DNA from: Symbiodinium natans | Lineage: Eukaryota; Sar; Dinophyceae; Suessiales; Symbiodiniaceae | Length of the DNA: 64,000 bases | NCBI GenBank assembly: GCA_905221605.1 | Contig: CAJNDS010000007.1 | Coordinates: 173,968 to 237,967, forward strand | Direction of reading: 5' to 3' | Part shown: piece after piece, positions 36,100 through 46,639 of the stretch | Numbering within the stretch: position 1 is the first letter of the stretch | How the letters are laid out: every line of letters starts with the position of its first letter | Program-made: the position numbers and the translations under genes | The notes under the pieces: generated by a model | Told to the model about the DNA's origin: nothing | What the model saw: the letters and a program-made list of their open reading frames with translations, nothing else | The model's database searches: none

Positions 36100-36163
36100 C
36101 CCTAAACCCTAAACCCTAAACCCTAAACCCTAAACCCTAAACCCTAAACCCTAAACCCTAAAG
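36100..36163 (-). repeat. Interstitial telomeric array (CCCTAAA)
   Basis: Nine clean units. Confidence 0.95.
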
Positions 36164-36258
36164 GATAGAAAGATTTCAGGGTTGCTCTCACGGCTCGGTA
36201 TCCGCCGAGTTCTGTGGTGATGCAGAAGCCTAAACCCCTTTTAAACCCCTCAACTCTT

Positions 36259-36360
36259 GGGATGTTCCCCCTTATCCTATAGCAGTCCTTCGTGGTTTTT
36301 TTCATAGGGGGGGGGTACGATACTCCCTATGAAGGACTGTTAGTTTAAGGGAGAACAACC
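36259..36360. mobile_element. MITE-like element, family C, copy 2
   Basis: GGGATGTTCCCCCTTATCCTAT...CAGTCCTTCGTGG at the left pairs with CCTATGAAGGACTGTTAGTTTAAGGGAGAACA at the right. Confidence 0.85.
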
Positions 36361-36844
36361 TAACCCTGAGCCACAAAACCTTAAACCCTAAACCCTTGGC
36401 CCTTGAAGGCCACTCTGCAAGACCGTGAAGTTGCAGGCAAGCCGCCCTAGAGAATGCGAGGAGAAGCCCGGAAAACTGCAAGGGGTTTTTGTTGTGGCGG
36501 GCTTCTTATAGGGGTTGCTGTCGAGGTTCCTCGAGAGTCTTGGCAAAAGTCCAGTCGGAGTGCTTGTCAACAGTTGTGGTGGGGGTGCCAGCCTACCTTG
36601 TCGGAGCGGTTGCCCGACGAAGAGGGTTTAGGGTTTCGGGTTTCGGGTTTCGGGTTTAGGGGAGGAGGCTTTCAGCACATACCTCCTGCGAATCTTCCAA
36701 GTCCAAAGACGTTCACCTCAAACCCTCTTAAGCCCTAAACCCCTACTGGCATCCCCAAAAGCCCCTGCACCCTGCTAGGAGGTTCAGGGCACTTCTAAAA
36801 CCCCCCAGTGCAACCTGCACAGATAAGCCCCCTGTGTCCTTTGA

Positions 36845-36897
36845 GTAGGTTGTAGACTTATAATTGGGTTAGAAGTACCCATGAACCTCCAAGAAAG
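36845..36897. mobile_element. Partial MITE, right end of the family D type
   Basis: GTAGGTTGTAGACTTATAATTGGG and CCCATGAACCTCCAAG match the fragment at 14683-14745 and the right end of family D. Confidence 0.5.
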
Positions 36898-37039
36898 CAC
36901 CTAAACCCTAAACCCTGAACCCTGAACCCTAAACCCTAAACCCCCTTGAGGCGGACCCTTCTTTGAAGATGCTGTCTTGGGAGCTCCGCGGATTGTCTCC
37001 GCCTCACCGGGCATCGGCAGTCGGCTCTCCGGGAAATTC

Positions 37040-37700
37040 GGCTTTGGGATTTAGGGTTGAGGGCTTCTAGGGTGCCAAAAGTTAGGGTTTATGGTCTAGT
37101 AGGGGTTTAGGGTTTACGGTTTAGGGTGTTTAGTTTTTAGGGTTTGCTAAGAGTATTTGGGTTTAGGGTTTAGTGTGAAGGGTCAGGGTGAAAGGAGTCA
37201 GGGCTTAGGGTGTTAGACTCAGGGTGTAGCGTTTCTGCAGTATGGAAGTAGGCAATTCGTAACCTATGTCTCTTTGGAAGGGTCGATGTTCGGCGCCTAA
37301 TTCCCTGAGACCCCATGAAGCCATGCGCTCAAGATGAGCGCAAGCCTATTCCACTTGAGCAGCTTAGGCTCCCTAGACCCTAAACCCGTATTGATTCCCT
37401 GAAGCTTGAATCACTCTTCCTGCCATAATCCACAGAGCCTATAACCCTAAAGCCTAAACCCTAAGCCCCCAAACCCCTAAACCCTACACCCTAACAGCTT
37501 AACCCCAAATCCCTGAACCCAGAACCCCTGAACCCGAACCCCTAAACACTAAACCCCTCAAGCTCTAACGCATGAGCAACCGCTGCAAGCTAGTGGCCTT
37601 GAAACTCATGAGGCCAGCCCTACAGTCGGAACCCGACCTGAACCCTACCCCTAAACCCTAACCCCTAAACCCGAAACCTCAACCTAAACCCCTGCCTTCT
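37040..37700. repeat. Degenerate telomeric tracts in both orientations
   Basis: TTTAGGG-like at 37040-37220 and CCCTAAA-like at 37440-37690, both much mutated, with unique DNA between. No gene. Confidence 0.7.
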
Positions 37701-38009
37701 TTGTTTTTTTCTGGGATCTGGGCCTGTTGCAATCAAGAGTTGGGGATGATTGGGAACTGAATTTCCATGGGCCCTGTTTCCTATATAACCTGAAGAATCG
37801 GTAACCATAGAGGGTTACTTTTGGCCCCCTGCCTAGTAGTAGAGTAGGTAACCTTGAACCTTTCTGGGGTAATATACCCCTTTTTAATCCCAAAGGTTGC
37901 CCTTTATGCAATGTCCACTGGCAACTAAGCCTGAGTTCCTCCGGGGCAAAGTCTTAGAGGCTTCTTGGGCAACCCACTCAAGGTCAGGTTCGGGTCTCCA
38001 CAGGATCCT

Positions 38010-38160
38010 TCCCCCCCCCCCCCCCCCCCACCTCAATAAACCCTAAACCCTAAACCCTAACCCCTAAACCCTAAGCCCTAAACCCTAAACCCTCAGCCCT
38101 AACCCCTAAACCCTAAACCCTAACCCCTAAACCCTAAACCCTAAACCCTAAACCCTCAAG
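38010..38160 (-). repeat. C run and telomeric array (CCCTAAA)
   Basis: About 19 C at 38010-38028, then CCACCTCAATAAA and clean CCCTAAA with a few CCCCTAA. CCACCTCAAGAAA follows shortly after the array (38167-38179), a possible flanking duplication. Confidence 0.9.
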
Positions 38161-38267
38161 GCTTTTCCACCTCAAGAAAGCGGTTGAGTTGGACAGCGTC
38201 CGCACGCCAAGCTGTTCCGACCCCTGAACCCTAGGAGGGCCCTGGATGTGCTTTCTTCCCTAAGGAT

Positions 38268-38430
38268 TTAGGGTTTAGGGTTTAGGGTTTAGGGTTTAGG
38301 GTTTAGGGTTTAGGGTTTAGGGTTTAGGGTTTAGGGTTTAGGGTTTAGGGTTTAGGGTTTAGGGTTTAGGGCTAGGGTTTAGGGCTTAGGGTTTAGGGCT
38401 TAGGGCTTAGGGTTTAGGGCTTAGGGCTTA
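38268..38430 (+). repeat. Interstitial telomeric array (TTTAGGG, TTAGGGC)
   Basis: Clean TTTAGGG to 38372, then GGGCTTA variants. Confidence 0.95.
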
Positions 38431-38797
38431 AGCCCTAAGACCTTGGGTCTAAGTGAGGACATTACTCGGATTGCTTTCAGAGGATTTCACGGGCCAACCT
38501 AGCAAGGGGAAGAGGAGGGATTTGTAGGCTTTAGAGTCCTTTAGGGAAACCAGTTCTTGGTGGTGACTTTCTTTGTGGTTGGGGGGTATGTTTATGGGCA
38601 TTTCATTCTAAGCCCGACAAACCCTCGGAAACCCGACCCCATAATCTGAGCCCTGCAAACCCGAGCTTGTAGGAGGGGGGGGGGGGTGTGGGGTGGGCGG
38701 CCTACGGGGCCTAGGTTGGTACTTAACTTGGGGCAAGACGTTGCACATGGAATCTACCATGTAGGCATTCTGGGCTTTCGGATGTTGAGCCCTCCTA

Positions 38798-38890
38798 GGG
38801 TTTAGGGTTTAGGGTTTAGGGTTTAGGGTTTAGGGTTTAGGGTTAGGGTTTAGGGTTTAGGGTTTAGGGTTTAGGGTTTTGGGGCTAGGG
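38798..38890 (+). repeat. Interstitial telomeric array (TTTAGGG)
   Basis: About 12 units, one shortened to TTAGGG. Confidence 0.95.
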
Positions 38891-38934
38891 GTTGGGTTTG
38901 GGGTGTACGGTTTGGGGTGCGGGGTGTGGGGTTT

Positions 38935-39360
38935 CTAGGCCCTAAACCCGCTGAAGGTCTCTAGATCCTTTGGCTCAGTAGATTTGCACTATGAGGTTGC
39001 GGCCTGGAGGTCCCGAGTATGTATGCATGTGATGTTGGTGTGTTTTTTGAGTAATTATTTATTTGCTGTTTTGTGTATGTATTAGCTTATTTTCTGGTAA
39101 GAATTGTTTTCTGCATTTATTTTGTGTATTCATGTTTTTTATTGGTTACGCTTGTTGATTTGTTGGTTTGTTGTTGGTTTGTTGTTCGTCGCCTACATTG
39201 ACGATCAGCTTTGCATGTATACTTATAGCTATAGGCAACGCGTGTGCATAATCGTAAGCACATATTGAAAATTATTCTCGGAAGGTTGCGGGGCCAATGT
39301 ATGCACAGGAGGGTCCGGGTCATGATCAAAACGAAGAAGGTTTAGTGGTGTAGGTCGAGA
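38935..39360. other. AT-rich unique DNA
   Basis: Noticeably T-rich (39030-39190) compared with its surroundings. The minus frame at 39117-39329 is low in coding character. No gene recognised. Confidence 0.4.
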
Positions 39361-39362
39361 CG

Positions 39363-39455
39363 TTTCCCCCTCATACTACCAGTCCTTAATCGGGACTATG
39401 ACAGGGGGTACTATAATCCCTATTAAGGACTGCTAGTACAAGGGGGAACATCCCA
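39363..39455. mobile_element. MITE-like element, family C, copy 3
   Basis: TCATACTACCAGTCCTTAATCGGGACTAT pairs with CCCTATTAAGGACTGCTAGTACAAGGGGGAACATCCC. The left end is a little shortened (TTTCCCCC). Confidence 0.85.
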
Positions 39456-39538
39456 AAGCTTAGGGTTGAAGGCGCACTTTCAATTCCTTCGCCTGAAGCG
39501 CTTTAGCGCCATAAGTCCTGCACATCCCCTCTGTGTTG

Positions 39539-39688
39539 CGTACTTGGAGGCTCATGGTAAGTTCGTGACTAGCTATAACTGTACTTATGACCCAGTTATA
39601 AGTACCCTACGTCTAGTTACCATGGCTATAATTGGGTCATAAGTACAGTTATAATTAGTTACTAAATAGCCTGGACCTTCAAGCAGGG
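39539..39688. mobile_element. MITE-like element, family D, copy 1
   Basis: Starts TACTTGGAGGCTCATGG and ends with its diverged complement (CCTTCAAGCA). Inside, ATAACTGTACTTATGACCCAGTTATA pairs with TATAATTGGGTCATAAGTACAGTTAT. Copy 2 is at 59587. Confidence 0.85.
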
Positions 39689-39724
39689 CATGAGGATTCC
39701 TGGTGTTGCAGCTCAAGTGGGGGT

Positions 39725-39970
39725 TAAACCCTAAACCCCAAACCCCAAACCCTAAACCCTAAACCCTAAAAACAGAAAACCAAACCCCAAACCCCAAACC
39801 CCAAACCCCAAACCCCACACCCCACACCCCACACCCCAAACCCCAAGCCCCAAACCCCAAACCCCAAACCCCAAACCCTAAACCCTAAACCCTAAACCCT
39901 AAACCCTAAACCCTAAACCCTAAACCCTAAACCCTAAACCCTAAACCCTAAACCCTAAACCCTAAACTCA
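39725..39970 (-). repeat. Telomeric array, CCCCAAA block then CCCTAAA block
   Basis: CCCCAAA and CCCCACA units to about 39875, then about 13 clean CCCTAAA units. Confidence 0.96.
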
Positions 39971-40086
39971 AACCCGAAACCTTGTCAGGGCTGATTCAGT
40001 TTGAGCTTTAGAGAACCTCCAAGTAACAGAGCCTCATCCTGGCCTGAGCCATTACGCCCTAGGCCCTACGCCCAGCTTCCCAAAGC

Positions 40087-40220
40087 CCTAAACCCTAAAC
40101 CCTAAGCCCTAAGCCCTAAACCCTAAACCCTAAGCCCTAAACCCTAAACCCTAAACCCTAAGCCCTAAACCCTAAACCCTAAACCCTAAACCCTAAACCC
40201 TAAACCCTAAACCCTAAACC
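40087..40220 (-). repeat. Interstitial telomeric array (CCCTAAA, CCCTAAG)
   Basis: About 19 units. Confidence 0.95.
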
Positions 40221-40231
40221 AGCGGCGGGCT

Positions 40232-40300
40232 GAGGATCTTGATCTCATTTTCGAGCAGCAGGACAGCATCGAGGACATCGAGGTGCCACTCCACAAGAGG
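40232..40300 (+). pseudogene. Exon-like shred between opposing telomeric arrays
   Basis: The frame AEDLDLIFEQQDSIEDIEVP and on is open and strongly protein-like. It is only about 23 codons, cut on the left by CCCTAAA and on the right by TTTAGGG. Confidence 0.45.
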
Positions 40301-40736
40301 TTTAGGGTTTAGGGTTTAGGGTTTAGGGTTTAGGGTTTAGGGTCCTTAGGGTTTGGGGTTTATAGGGTTTAGGGTTCAGGGTTCAGGTTTTAGGGGGGTT
40401 TTGGGGTTCAGGGTTCAGGGTTCAGGGTTTAGGGTTTTTTTTGGGTTTACGGTTTAGGGTTTAGGGTTTGAGAAGTAACCCAACGAGGCTGCCAGATGCC
40501 GACACCCCCCCCCGCTCGTCCGTGAGGGTTTAGGGTTTAGGGATGCCTAGGGTTTAGGATTGGTTTAGGGTTTAGGGTTTAGGGTTTAGGGTTTAGGGCT
40601 TAGGGCTTAGGGCTTAGGGCTTAGGGTTTAGGGTTTAGGGTTTAGGGTTTAGGGTTTAGGGTTTAGGGTTTAGGGTTTAGGGTTTAGGGTTTAGGGTTTA
40701 GGGTTTAGGGTTTAGGGTTTAGGGTTTAGTACGTTA
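40301..40736 (+). repeat. Telomeric arrays (TTTAGGG)
   Basis: TTTAGGG at 40301-40342, mixed units to 40470, a 55-base spacer, then a long array 40527-40736 with a GGGCTTA block and a clean run of about 17 units. Confidence 0.95.
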
Positions 40737-40909
40737 GGGCGTTGGAACTGAAGGCTTTTTTGTGGGTTCTAATCCCAAAGTAGCAGGTAACTGGGGGACC
40801 CATTTTCAAACCCTAAATCCCACATGCATCCTCATTGTGTTATTTTGTTTATGTTCTTATCAAAGGTGTTTTTGGTTTGTTAGATTTTGCTTTAAAACTA
40901 CTAACCCTA

Positions 40910-41575
40910 AGCCCTAATCGCTAATCCCTAAACCCTAAACCCTAAACCCTAAACCCTAAACCCTACTTTGCGGCCTAGCCCGGCCTCTTTCCCAACGGGG
41001 CCATGGGGCAAGCACAACTCTAGACTTGGGCCCTGGCCCCAAGTTACTTTGTTGCCCTTCAACCCGAACACATGATTGGGGTGTAGGGTTTAGGGTTTAG
41101 GGTGTAGGGTTTAGGGTTTAGGGTTTAGGGTTTAGGGTTTAGGGTGTAGGGTTTTCAAGGTTGAGGGGTTCCTTACACACCCTGTTAAGCCCACTAAGTC
41201 CCCATAAGTCCCCATAGGCCCTAGAAGCCCGAACCCCCAAACCCGAAACCCTAGACCCTAAACCGTAAACCCTAAACCCTAGACCCTAGACCCTAAACCC
41301 TAAACCCTAAACGTTAAACCCCTACCATAAACCCTGAACTCCAATGCATACCCCACAAAGCCGCCTTCTCTGCAGCGGAATGTGTGGCAGTCGGCCTGGG
41401 CAGGGTCCCGAACCCCCCCCAAGCCCCAGCTGTAAGCCCTTTAGGGTTTAGGGTTTAGGGTTTAGGGTTTAGGGTTTAGGGTTTAGGGTTTAGGGCGGGT
41501 TTAGGGTTTAGGGTTTAGGGTTTAGGGTATAGGGTTTAGGGTTTAGGGTGTAGGGTTTAGGGTTTAGGGCTCAGG
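40910..41575. repeat. Cluster of telomeric tracts, both orientations
   Basis: CCCTAAA at 40910-40965, TTTAGGG with TGTAGGG at 41085-41155, CCCTAAA with CCCTAGA at 41235-41320, and TTTAGGG at 41442-41575. Confidence 0.92.
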
Positions 41576-41579
41576 GGTG

Positions 41580-42190
41580 CCCATGATCTGCATCAGGAGA
41601 AGTTGGTCGAAGCCATGCGGTAGACGGCCATACGCAGATGGCCGATGCCCCAACACTTGCACGCTGGACACGTCGACTTGCAACATCCCCATATTCAAAG
41701 GGTTTAGGGTTTAGGGTTTAGGGTTTTGGGTGTTGGGTGTTGGGTTTTAGGGTTTAGGGTTGAGGGCTTGTTAGCGTTTAGGGGTTTGTGTGTATATCAG
41801 AATCCGAAGCTCTAAGCCTAGGCCCCACCTTCAACCCTAAACCCTACACCCAGACCCGAAGGCCTGAGCCCTAAAAAGGCCCAAATCCCTCGCATCGCGG
41901 GAGCACCTGGGTCTAGCGTTTAGGATTAGGTTTCAGTTCAAGGATTTCGGCTTTCGGACCTAGGATGAAGGGTTCTAGGTTTTCGGGTTTAGAGGCCTTT
42001 TGATTTTGGGTTTAGGACTAAGGGTGGGTTAGGGGTCCAGGGTTGATTTCGATTTCATGAGAGCCCACACTTGCAATGCATTTTTTGTTTCCTGCCACAA
42101 ACCTCTCGTAGAATTTAACCTACAGTTGTGCAAGCCCCAAACAGAAGAGACCATGTGAGCCCAATAGTTCAAAAAGTGACGACAGTTTCA
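41580..42190. other. Mostly unique DNA
   Basis: A TTTAGGG tract at 41701-41765. The rest has no recognisable gene or element. Confidence 0.45.
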
Positions 42191-42196
42191 GAGTTT

Positions 42197-42738
42197 GCCC
42201 TAAACCCTAAACCCTAAATTCAAAACCCTAAGCCCTAAACCCTAAACCCTAAACCCTAAACCCTAAACCCTAAACCCTAAACCCTAAACCCTAAACCCGA
42301 AGCTCCTCTTACTCTCCCTTCGTGTTGATCCACACACTGCTTGGGAAATAGCGGGCTTTAGAGCAGCATCCCGCGAGGCTCGGTTTAAGGTTTCGGGTTT
42401 GGGTAGCTTCTTGGTCATGCAGGCAAACGGCTAGGCTCTATGGGGTCCAGGTGGGACCCTAAACCCTAAACCCTAAACCCTAAACCCTAAACCCTAAACC
42501 CTAAACCCTAAACCCTAAACCCTAAACCCTAAACCCATCAGGTCTAGGGCCAGAGCCCACAAAGCTAAGCACCGCGCCTAGCCTCGAATTCAAGGCCGAC
42601 GTGCAGAGGGAGCCTCTCCAGGGCTGTGGCCCCTCGGCCGCAAGGGTTTAGGGTTTAGGGTTTAGGGTTTAGGGTTTAGGGTTTAGGGTTTAGGGTTTAG
42701 GGTTTAGGGTTTAGGGTTTAGGGTTTAGGGTTTAGGGC
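42197..42738. repeat. Three clean telomeric arrays
   Basis: CCCTAAA at 42197-42300 and 42456-42535; TTTAGGG at 42645-42738. Spacers are 110-155 bases. Confidence 0.95.
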
Positions 42739-42853
42739 CATGGGCCTTAGGGTTGGCCCTTTTATTCCTTTTTTTTGGGTTGGGGTTCCCTTACAATCCC
42801 CTTAAAACCAAAAAATGGTACCCGTTTATTCCTAGGTTACTCCTGAGTCTAGC
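42738..42853. mobile_element. MITE-like element, family B, copy 5
   Basis: GGTTCCCTTACAATCCCCTTAAAACC, AATGGTACCCGTTTATT and CCTAGGTTACTCCTGAGTCT. It sits directly against a telomeric array on the left and a short one on the right. Confidence 0.8.
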
Positions 42854-42990
42854 CCTAAACCCTAAATCCTAAACCCTAAACCCTAAACCCTTTTACTCCT
42901 GGGATGTTTCTAGTCCCCCGATGGGCAATTTTGATCTGGAGGCGCCGTACGGGGGAGGAGCCTGGGCTCTCGGGAACGAGGGCACAATGA

Positions 42991-43135
42991 GAACCCTAAA
43001 CCCTAAACCCTAAACCCTAAACCCTAAACCCTAAACCCTAAACCCTAAACCCTAAACCCTAAACCCTAACCCTAAACCCTAAGCCCTAAGCCCTAAGCCC
43101 TAAACCCTAAACCCTAAACCCTAAACCCTAAACCA
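42991..43135 (-). repeat. Interstitial telomeric array (CCCTAAA)
   Basis: About 20 units, some CCCTAAG. Confidence 0.96.
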
Positions 43136-43377
43136 AGCCCAAACCCGAAGCTGCCAAGCCCTGACCCGTTGGTGTGTTAGGGGTGCTAGGGGTGTTCGAG
43201 GTTTTAGGGTTTAGGATCGTTAGGGTCTTAGGGTTTAGGCTTTTAGGGTTGTTAGGGTTTTAGGGTTTAAGGGTTTTAAAAGTTGTCGGGTTTTAGGGTT
43301 CTGGGGTTTTAGGGGTTTAGGGGTTTTAGGGTTGAGTGGCAACCCCCGCACAGCCCGCCAAGGTTTTTTTTTCTTTA

Positions 43378-43404
43378 GGGGGGGGGGGGGGGGGGGGGGG
43401 GGGT
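43378..43404 (+). repeat. Run of about 25 G
   Basis: The longest G homopolymer in the window, preceded by T-rich sequence. Length is likely uncertain in any assembly. Confidence 0.9.
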
Positions 43405-43553
43405 TAGGAGGCTTGGGTTTCCGGGGCTGTTGGGGGTTTGCTTGTTTTTTTCTTTTTTTGGCTGGGGGGGTTCGGAGTGGTGGGATTCTGGGGATTTAGG
43501 GGGTTTGAAATCCCGTCTGGTGGGGGGGGCAGGGGGTAGGATGTTATAGCTTG

Positions 43554-43642
43554 TGGGATGTTCCCTTATACTAACAGTCCGAAAATCGGGGTACTATAAT
43601 CCCTTCTACGGACTGTGTTATAGTATAACGGGGAACATCCCA
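43554..43642. mobile_element. MITE-like element, family C, copy 4
   Basis: GTGGGATGTTCCCTTATACTAACAGTCCG pairs with CGGACTGTGTTATAGTATAACGGGGAACATCCC. Confidence 0.88.
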
Positions 43643-43976
43643 AATGTAATAGCTCTTGGGACTGCAGGGACTTCGGGATTTAAGCGTGTGTGGACTCGGG
43701 CTATAGCAGTGAGGGATTCTCAGGGCTTGGGATTTTCAGGGCACAGGAGGGTCTAGAGTTGTTGTTGTTTTTGTTTTTTCCTTGTGCTATTTGTTTTTGA
43801 GGGGGGTTAGTGGGTTAAGAGGTTTCACTGAGCCTAAACCCTAAACCTAGAGGGGTCGTGGCCTGCGAGCAGAGGTCACAAGATTACTACAGTCACCGAG
43901 CGGCTCTCAGGAGGATACGCGAGAAACTGAGCCAGAGACCAAGGGGGTTTAGGTTTTTGGGTTCAAGGCATGAGGC

Positions 43977-44068
43977 CCTAAACCCTAAACCCTAAGCCCT
44001 AAACCCTAAACCCTAAACCCTAAACCCTAAACCCTAAACCCTAAACCCTAAACCCTAAACCCTAAACC
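43977..44068 (-). repeat. Interstitial telomeric array (CCCTAAA)
   Basis: About 13 clean units. Confidence 0.95.
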
Positions 44069-44185
44069 TCTCCCACCCCAAGGGTTTAGGGTGAAGATCC
44101 TCCACAGGGGAGGGTTGGGTTGAGGATTAAGGGTTTAGGGTTTAGGGTTCAAGCATTCACTAGTAAGGCTATGTCCCCGGCTGCG

Positions 44186-44365
44186 CTTGTCCGCGACTTG
44201 TTTGGCGCTTATCCGCGAATTGTTGGCGCTCGTCCGCGAACTGTTGGTGCTTTGCCACGAATTGGCGCTTGTCCACGAATTGTTGGCGCTTGTCCGCGAA
44301 ATGTTGGCGCTTGTCCCTGAATTGCTGGCGCTTGTCCGCGAATTATTGGCGGAAGCCGCGAATCC
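44186..44365 (+). repeat. 21-bp minisatellite, about eight units
   Basis: Units of the form GTTGGCGCTTGTCCGCGAATT, diverged. Since 21 is a multiple of 3 the array stays open in several frames; one plus frame gives ALVRELL heptads. A coding role is possible but not supported by anything around it. Confidence 0.85.
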
Positions 44366-44515
44366 AGCAGCCATCAGTTATACATAGGTCAGAGAGGGTT
44401 TAGGGTTTGGGGGGGCGGGCCGCTTAGGGATTTTCAGGATGTTTAAGGTTTTGAGGGGTTGTCTTCAGCTTGCCGCAAAATCGGCGGGCACGTTGATGGT
44501 TTGCCGGTAATTGCG

Positions 44516-44604
44516 TGATATACTAACAGTTCTCAATAGGGACTATCATCGGGGCTACTACAAATCTTGTTTAAGGACTGTTAGCATAAGAGGGAACATC
44601 CCAA
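44516..44604. mobile_element. MITE-like element, family C, copy 5
   Basis: ATACTAACAGTTCTCAATAGGG...TTAAGGACTGTTAGCATAAGAGGGAACATCCC. The left terminal GGGATGTTCC is lost or mutated. Confidence 0.82.
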
Positions 44605-44695
44605 GGTTAGGGTTAGGGTTCAGGGAGTGACATGCTATTCAGTTACCATCATTGAGAAGCCAGTTTGTACATCCCTGCTCTGGCTGCATGTCAAA

Positions 44696-44801
44696 CCTTA
44701 GTACCTGAAGGAGTACACTTGACACTTTTTGGGACCCGTAATCCTCTATAGAAGTGAAAGTGTACACTTTTCGGGGGGCTTATGAACTCAGCAACTAAGT
44801 A
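44696..44801. mobile_element. MITE-like element, family E, copy 1
   Basis: CTTAGTACCTGAAGGAGTACACTT at the left; AAGTGTACACTTTTC and GAACTCAGCAACTAAG at the right. Copies at 55009 and 58193. Confidence 0.85.
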
Positions 44802-45687
44802 AATGGTTAAACATCTCCGCAACAACATCCAGGCTAGGGTCTGGGCGTTTGATATTTTGTTGGTCCAGCATGCTTGTTGTGCACCTGTTGGTGTTTCATG
44901 TTTTGGGGTTGGGGACTTGGGAGTTTGGGCCTGACCCAAATGTTACAACAATATGCTCAGGTTTGGGGCTTAGGACCACTCTAAACCCCAGATCCTATGC
45001 CTTAGGGCCTTAGGGTTCAGGGTTAGGGCAGCATCGGCATGGGCCAGTGTCGAATGCCAAGGTATATACCTGGCCCGCAGCCGAGAGTACTGGCCGACCC
45101 CCGATAGGTGGGTTTTCGAGTTTAGGTTGATGTCTTCTTGAACCCGAGCCAAACCTGCAACACAGTTCCCTCAGTTGGTAACTTGTTTTTGCCTATACTT
45201 TGTGTTACAGGGTCCTGGAGGGGGGGGGGGGGGGATTCGTGGCGGGGGTAGGTGCCTCAGGATCCTTGGGGAGGCCTTGTGCGCAATGTTGGGCTACATA
45301 CCCCCTTGAAGCCCCTCCCTTAAGGACCCTATACTTGTACAAGAGGATAAGATAATCAGGTACCCCACCCTTGGAGTTCTGGGAAAAGTGTGCACCCTGC
45401 ATGAAGACCCCAAACTCGATTTCAGAAGTGCGACATGCCACAGATGATCGGGTCCTTAACCTATGTAAAAAAGGGACTATATAGTGTAAGCGAAGGGGTT
45501 ACATAAAAAGAGGAATAAGATTAAGGTTCCATTCTGGGGTCCCTCCTTCCCCTTTAACCCTCCCTTAAGGACCCTTTCAACAAAGGCTTCCACCTCAAAC
45601 ACTCCTCGTCGGTGCCGTACGCACCATCAACCCTAAACGCTAGACACCCGAAGAATCTCTGAGCTTGCCCTAAGCCCTGAATCCTAT
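44802..45687. other. Unique DNA, no gene recognised
   Basis: About 880 bases, the longer of the non-telomeric stretches here, with a run of about 15 G at 45219-45233. Open frames are short and without recognised features. Confidence 0.45.
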
Positions 45688-45750
45688 TTTTAGGGTTTAG
45701 GGTTTAGGGTTTAGGGTTTAGGGTTTAGGGTTTAGCGTTTAGGGTTTAGG
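45688..45750 (+). repeat. Interstitial telomeric array (TTTAGGG)
   Basis: Nine units, one TTTAGCG. Confidence 0.95.
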
Positions 45751-45751
45751 G

Positions 45752-45865
45752 CAGCTAGGAGCCAGGGTCGGCCTTTGCTCCCCTGTTCATACAGGGGTTT
45801 ACTCATAGGCCCCTTCAAACCAAAAAAGGGGCACCCTGTTGCTTCCTGGGTTACTCTTGGGTCTA
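45752..45865. mobile_element. MITE-like element, family B, copy 6
   Basis: GCTAGGAGCCAGGGTCGGCC at the left and CCTGGGTTACTCTTGGGTCTAG at the right. A telomeric array stands on each side. Confidence 0.78.
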
Positions 45866-46039
45866 GTTGACCCAGGGTTTAGGGTTAAGGGTTTAGGGTT
45901 AGGGTTTAGGGTTTAGGGTTTAGGGTTTAGGGTTTAGGGTTTAGGGTTTAGGGTTTAGGGTTTAGGGTTTAGGGTTTAGGGTTTAGGGTTTAGGGTTTAG
46001 GGTTTAGGGTTTAGGGTTTAGGGTTCTAGTTTACCCAAG
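45860..46039 (+). repeat. Telomeric array flanked by a diverged 17-bp direct repeat
   Basis: GGTCTAGTTGACCCAGG (45860-45876) and GTTCTAGTTTACCCAAG (46023-46039) agree at 14 of 17 positions. About 145 bases of TTTAGGG lie between. The left copy includes the end of the family B element, so the array arrived after that element. Confidence 0.72.
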
Positions 46040-46119
46040 ACCCGCAACCCAAAACCCCAAATCCTGCCCATAAAATCGGGTCTTCTCTGAGCTTCAGACC
46101 ATTCGAAATCCTCAGCCCT

Positions 46120-46420
46120 GCATACCCATACTCTGTATACCTCATGTACCCTACGTACCCTAAATACCCTATACACCCTATGTACCCTACAGACCCGAAA
46201 TACCCCATATACCCCATATACCCTATATACCCTATAGTATAGGCCTATAGTAGAAGCCAAAAAGTTGGAAACTCAATAGCCTCAATCCCTAAGAGTAAAG
46301 TGTAGGGAATCCCAGCACTATTTATCCTTAAAAAGGTGTCCAACCTGTTTTAGGGGTTTACTGTATATGTACATACCCTATACACCCTATATACCCTATG
46401 TATATACCTCATATACCCTA
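46120..46420 (-). repeat. TACCCTA-type simple repeats
   Basis: TACCCTATGTACCC and ATACCCTATATACCC units at 46120-46240 and 46370-46420, another telomere-like variant. Confidence 0.85.
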
Positions 46421-46639
46421 TGGGTTTAGGGTTTAGGGTCTAGGGTTTAGGGTTTAGAGTTAGGGTTTAGGGCTCAGGGGTTTGCTGTATGTATATACCC
46501 CAACACCAACTTCCGGGTGACGTCGGGTTCTCTCACTACAGGAGGGCGTTTGGTTTTTCCACCCCACGCCAGCGCAAGTCCTGCACCGTGCGCCTGTTCA
46601 CTTAGGGGAGATGTTCCATAAGGTGGGGTTAGGGTTTCG

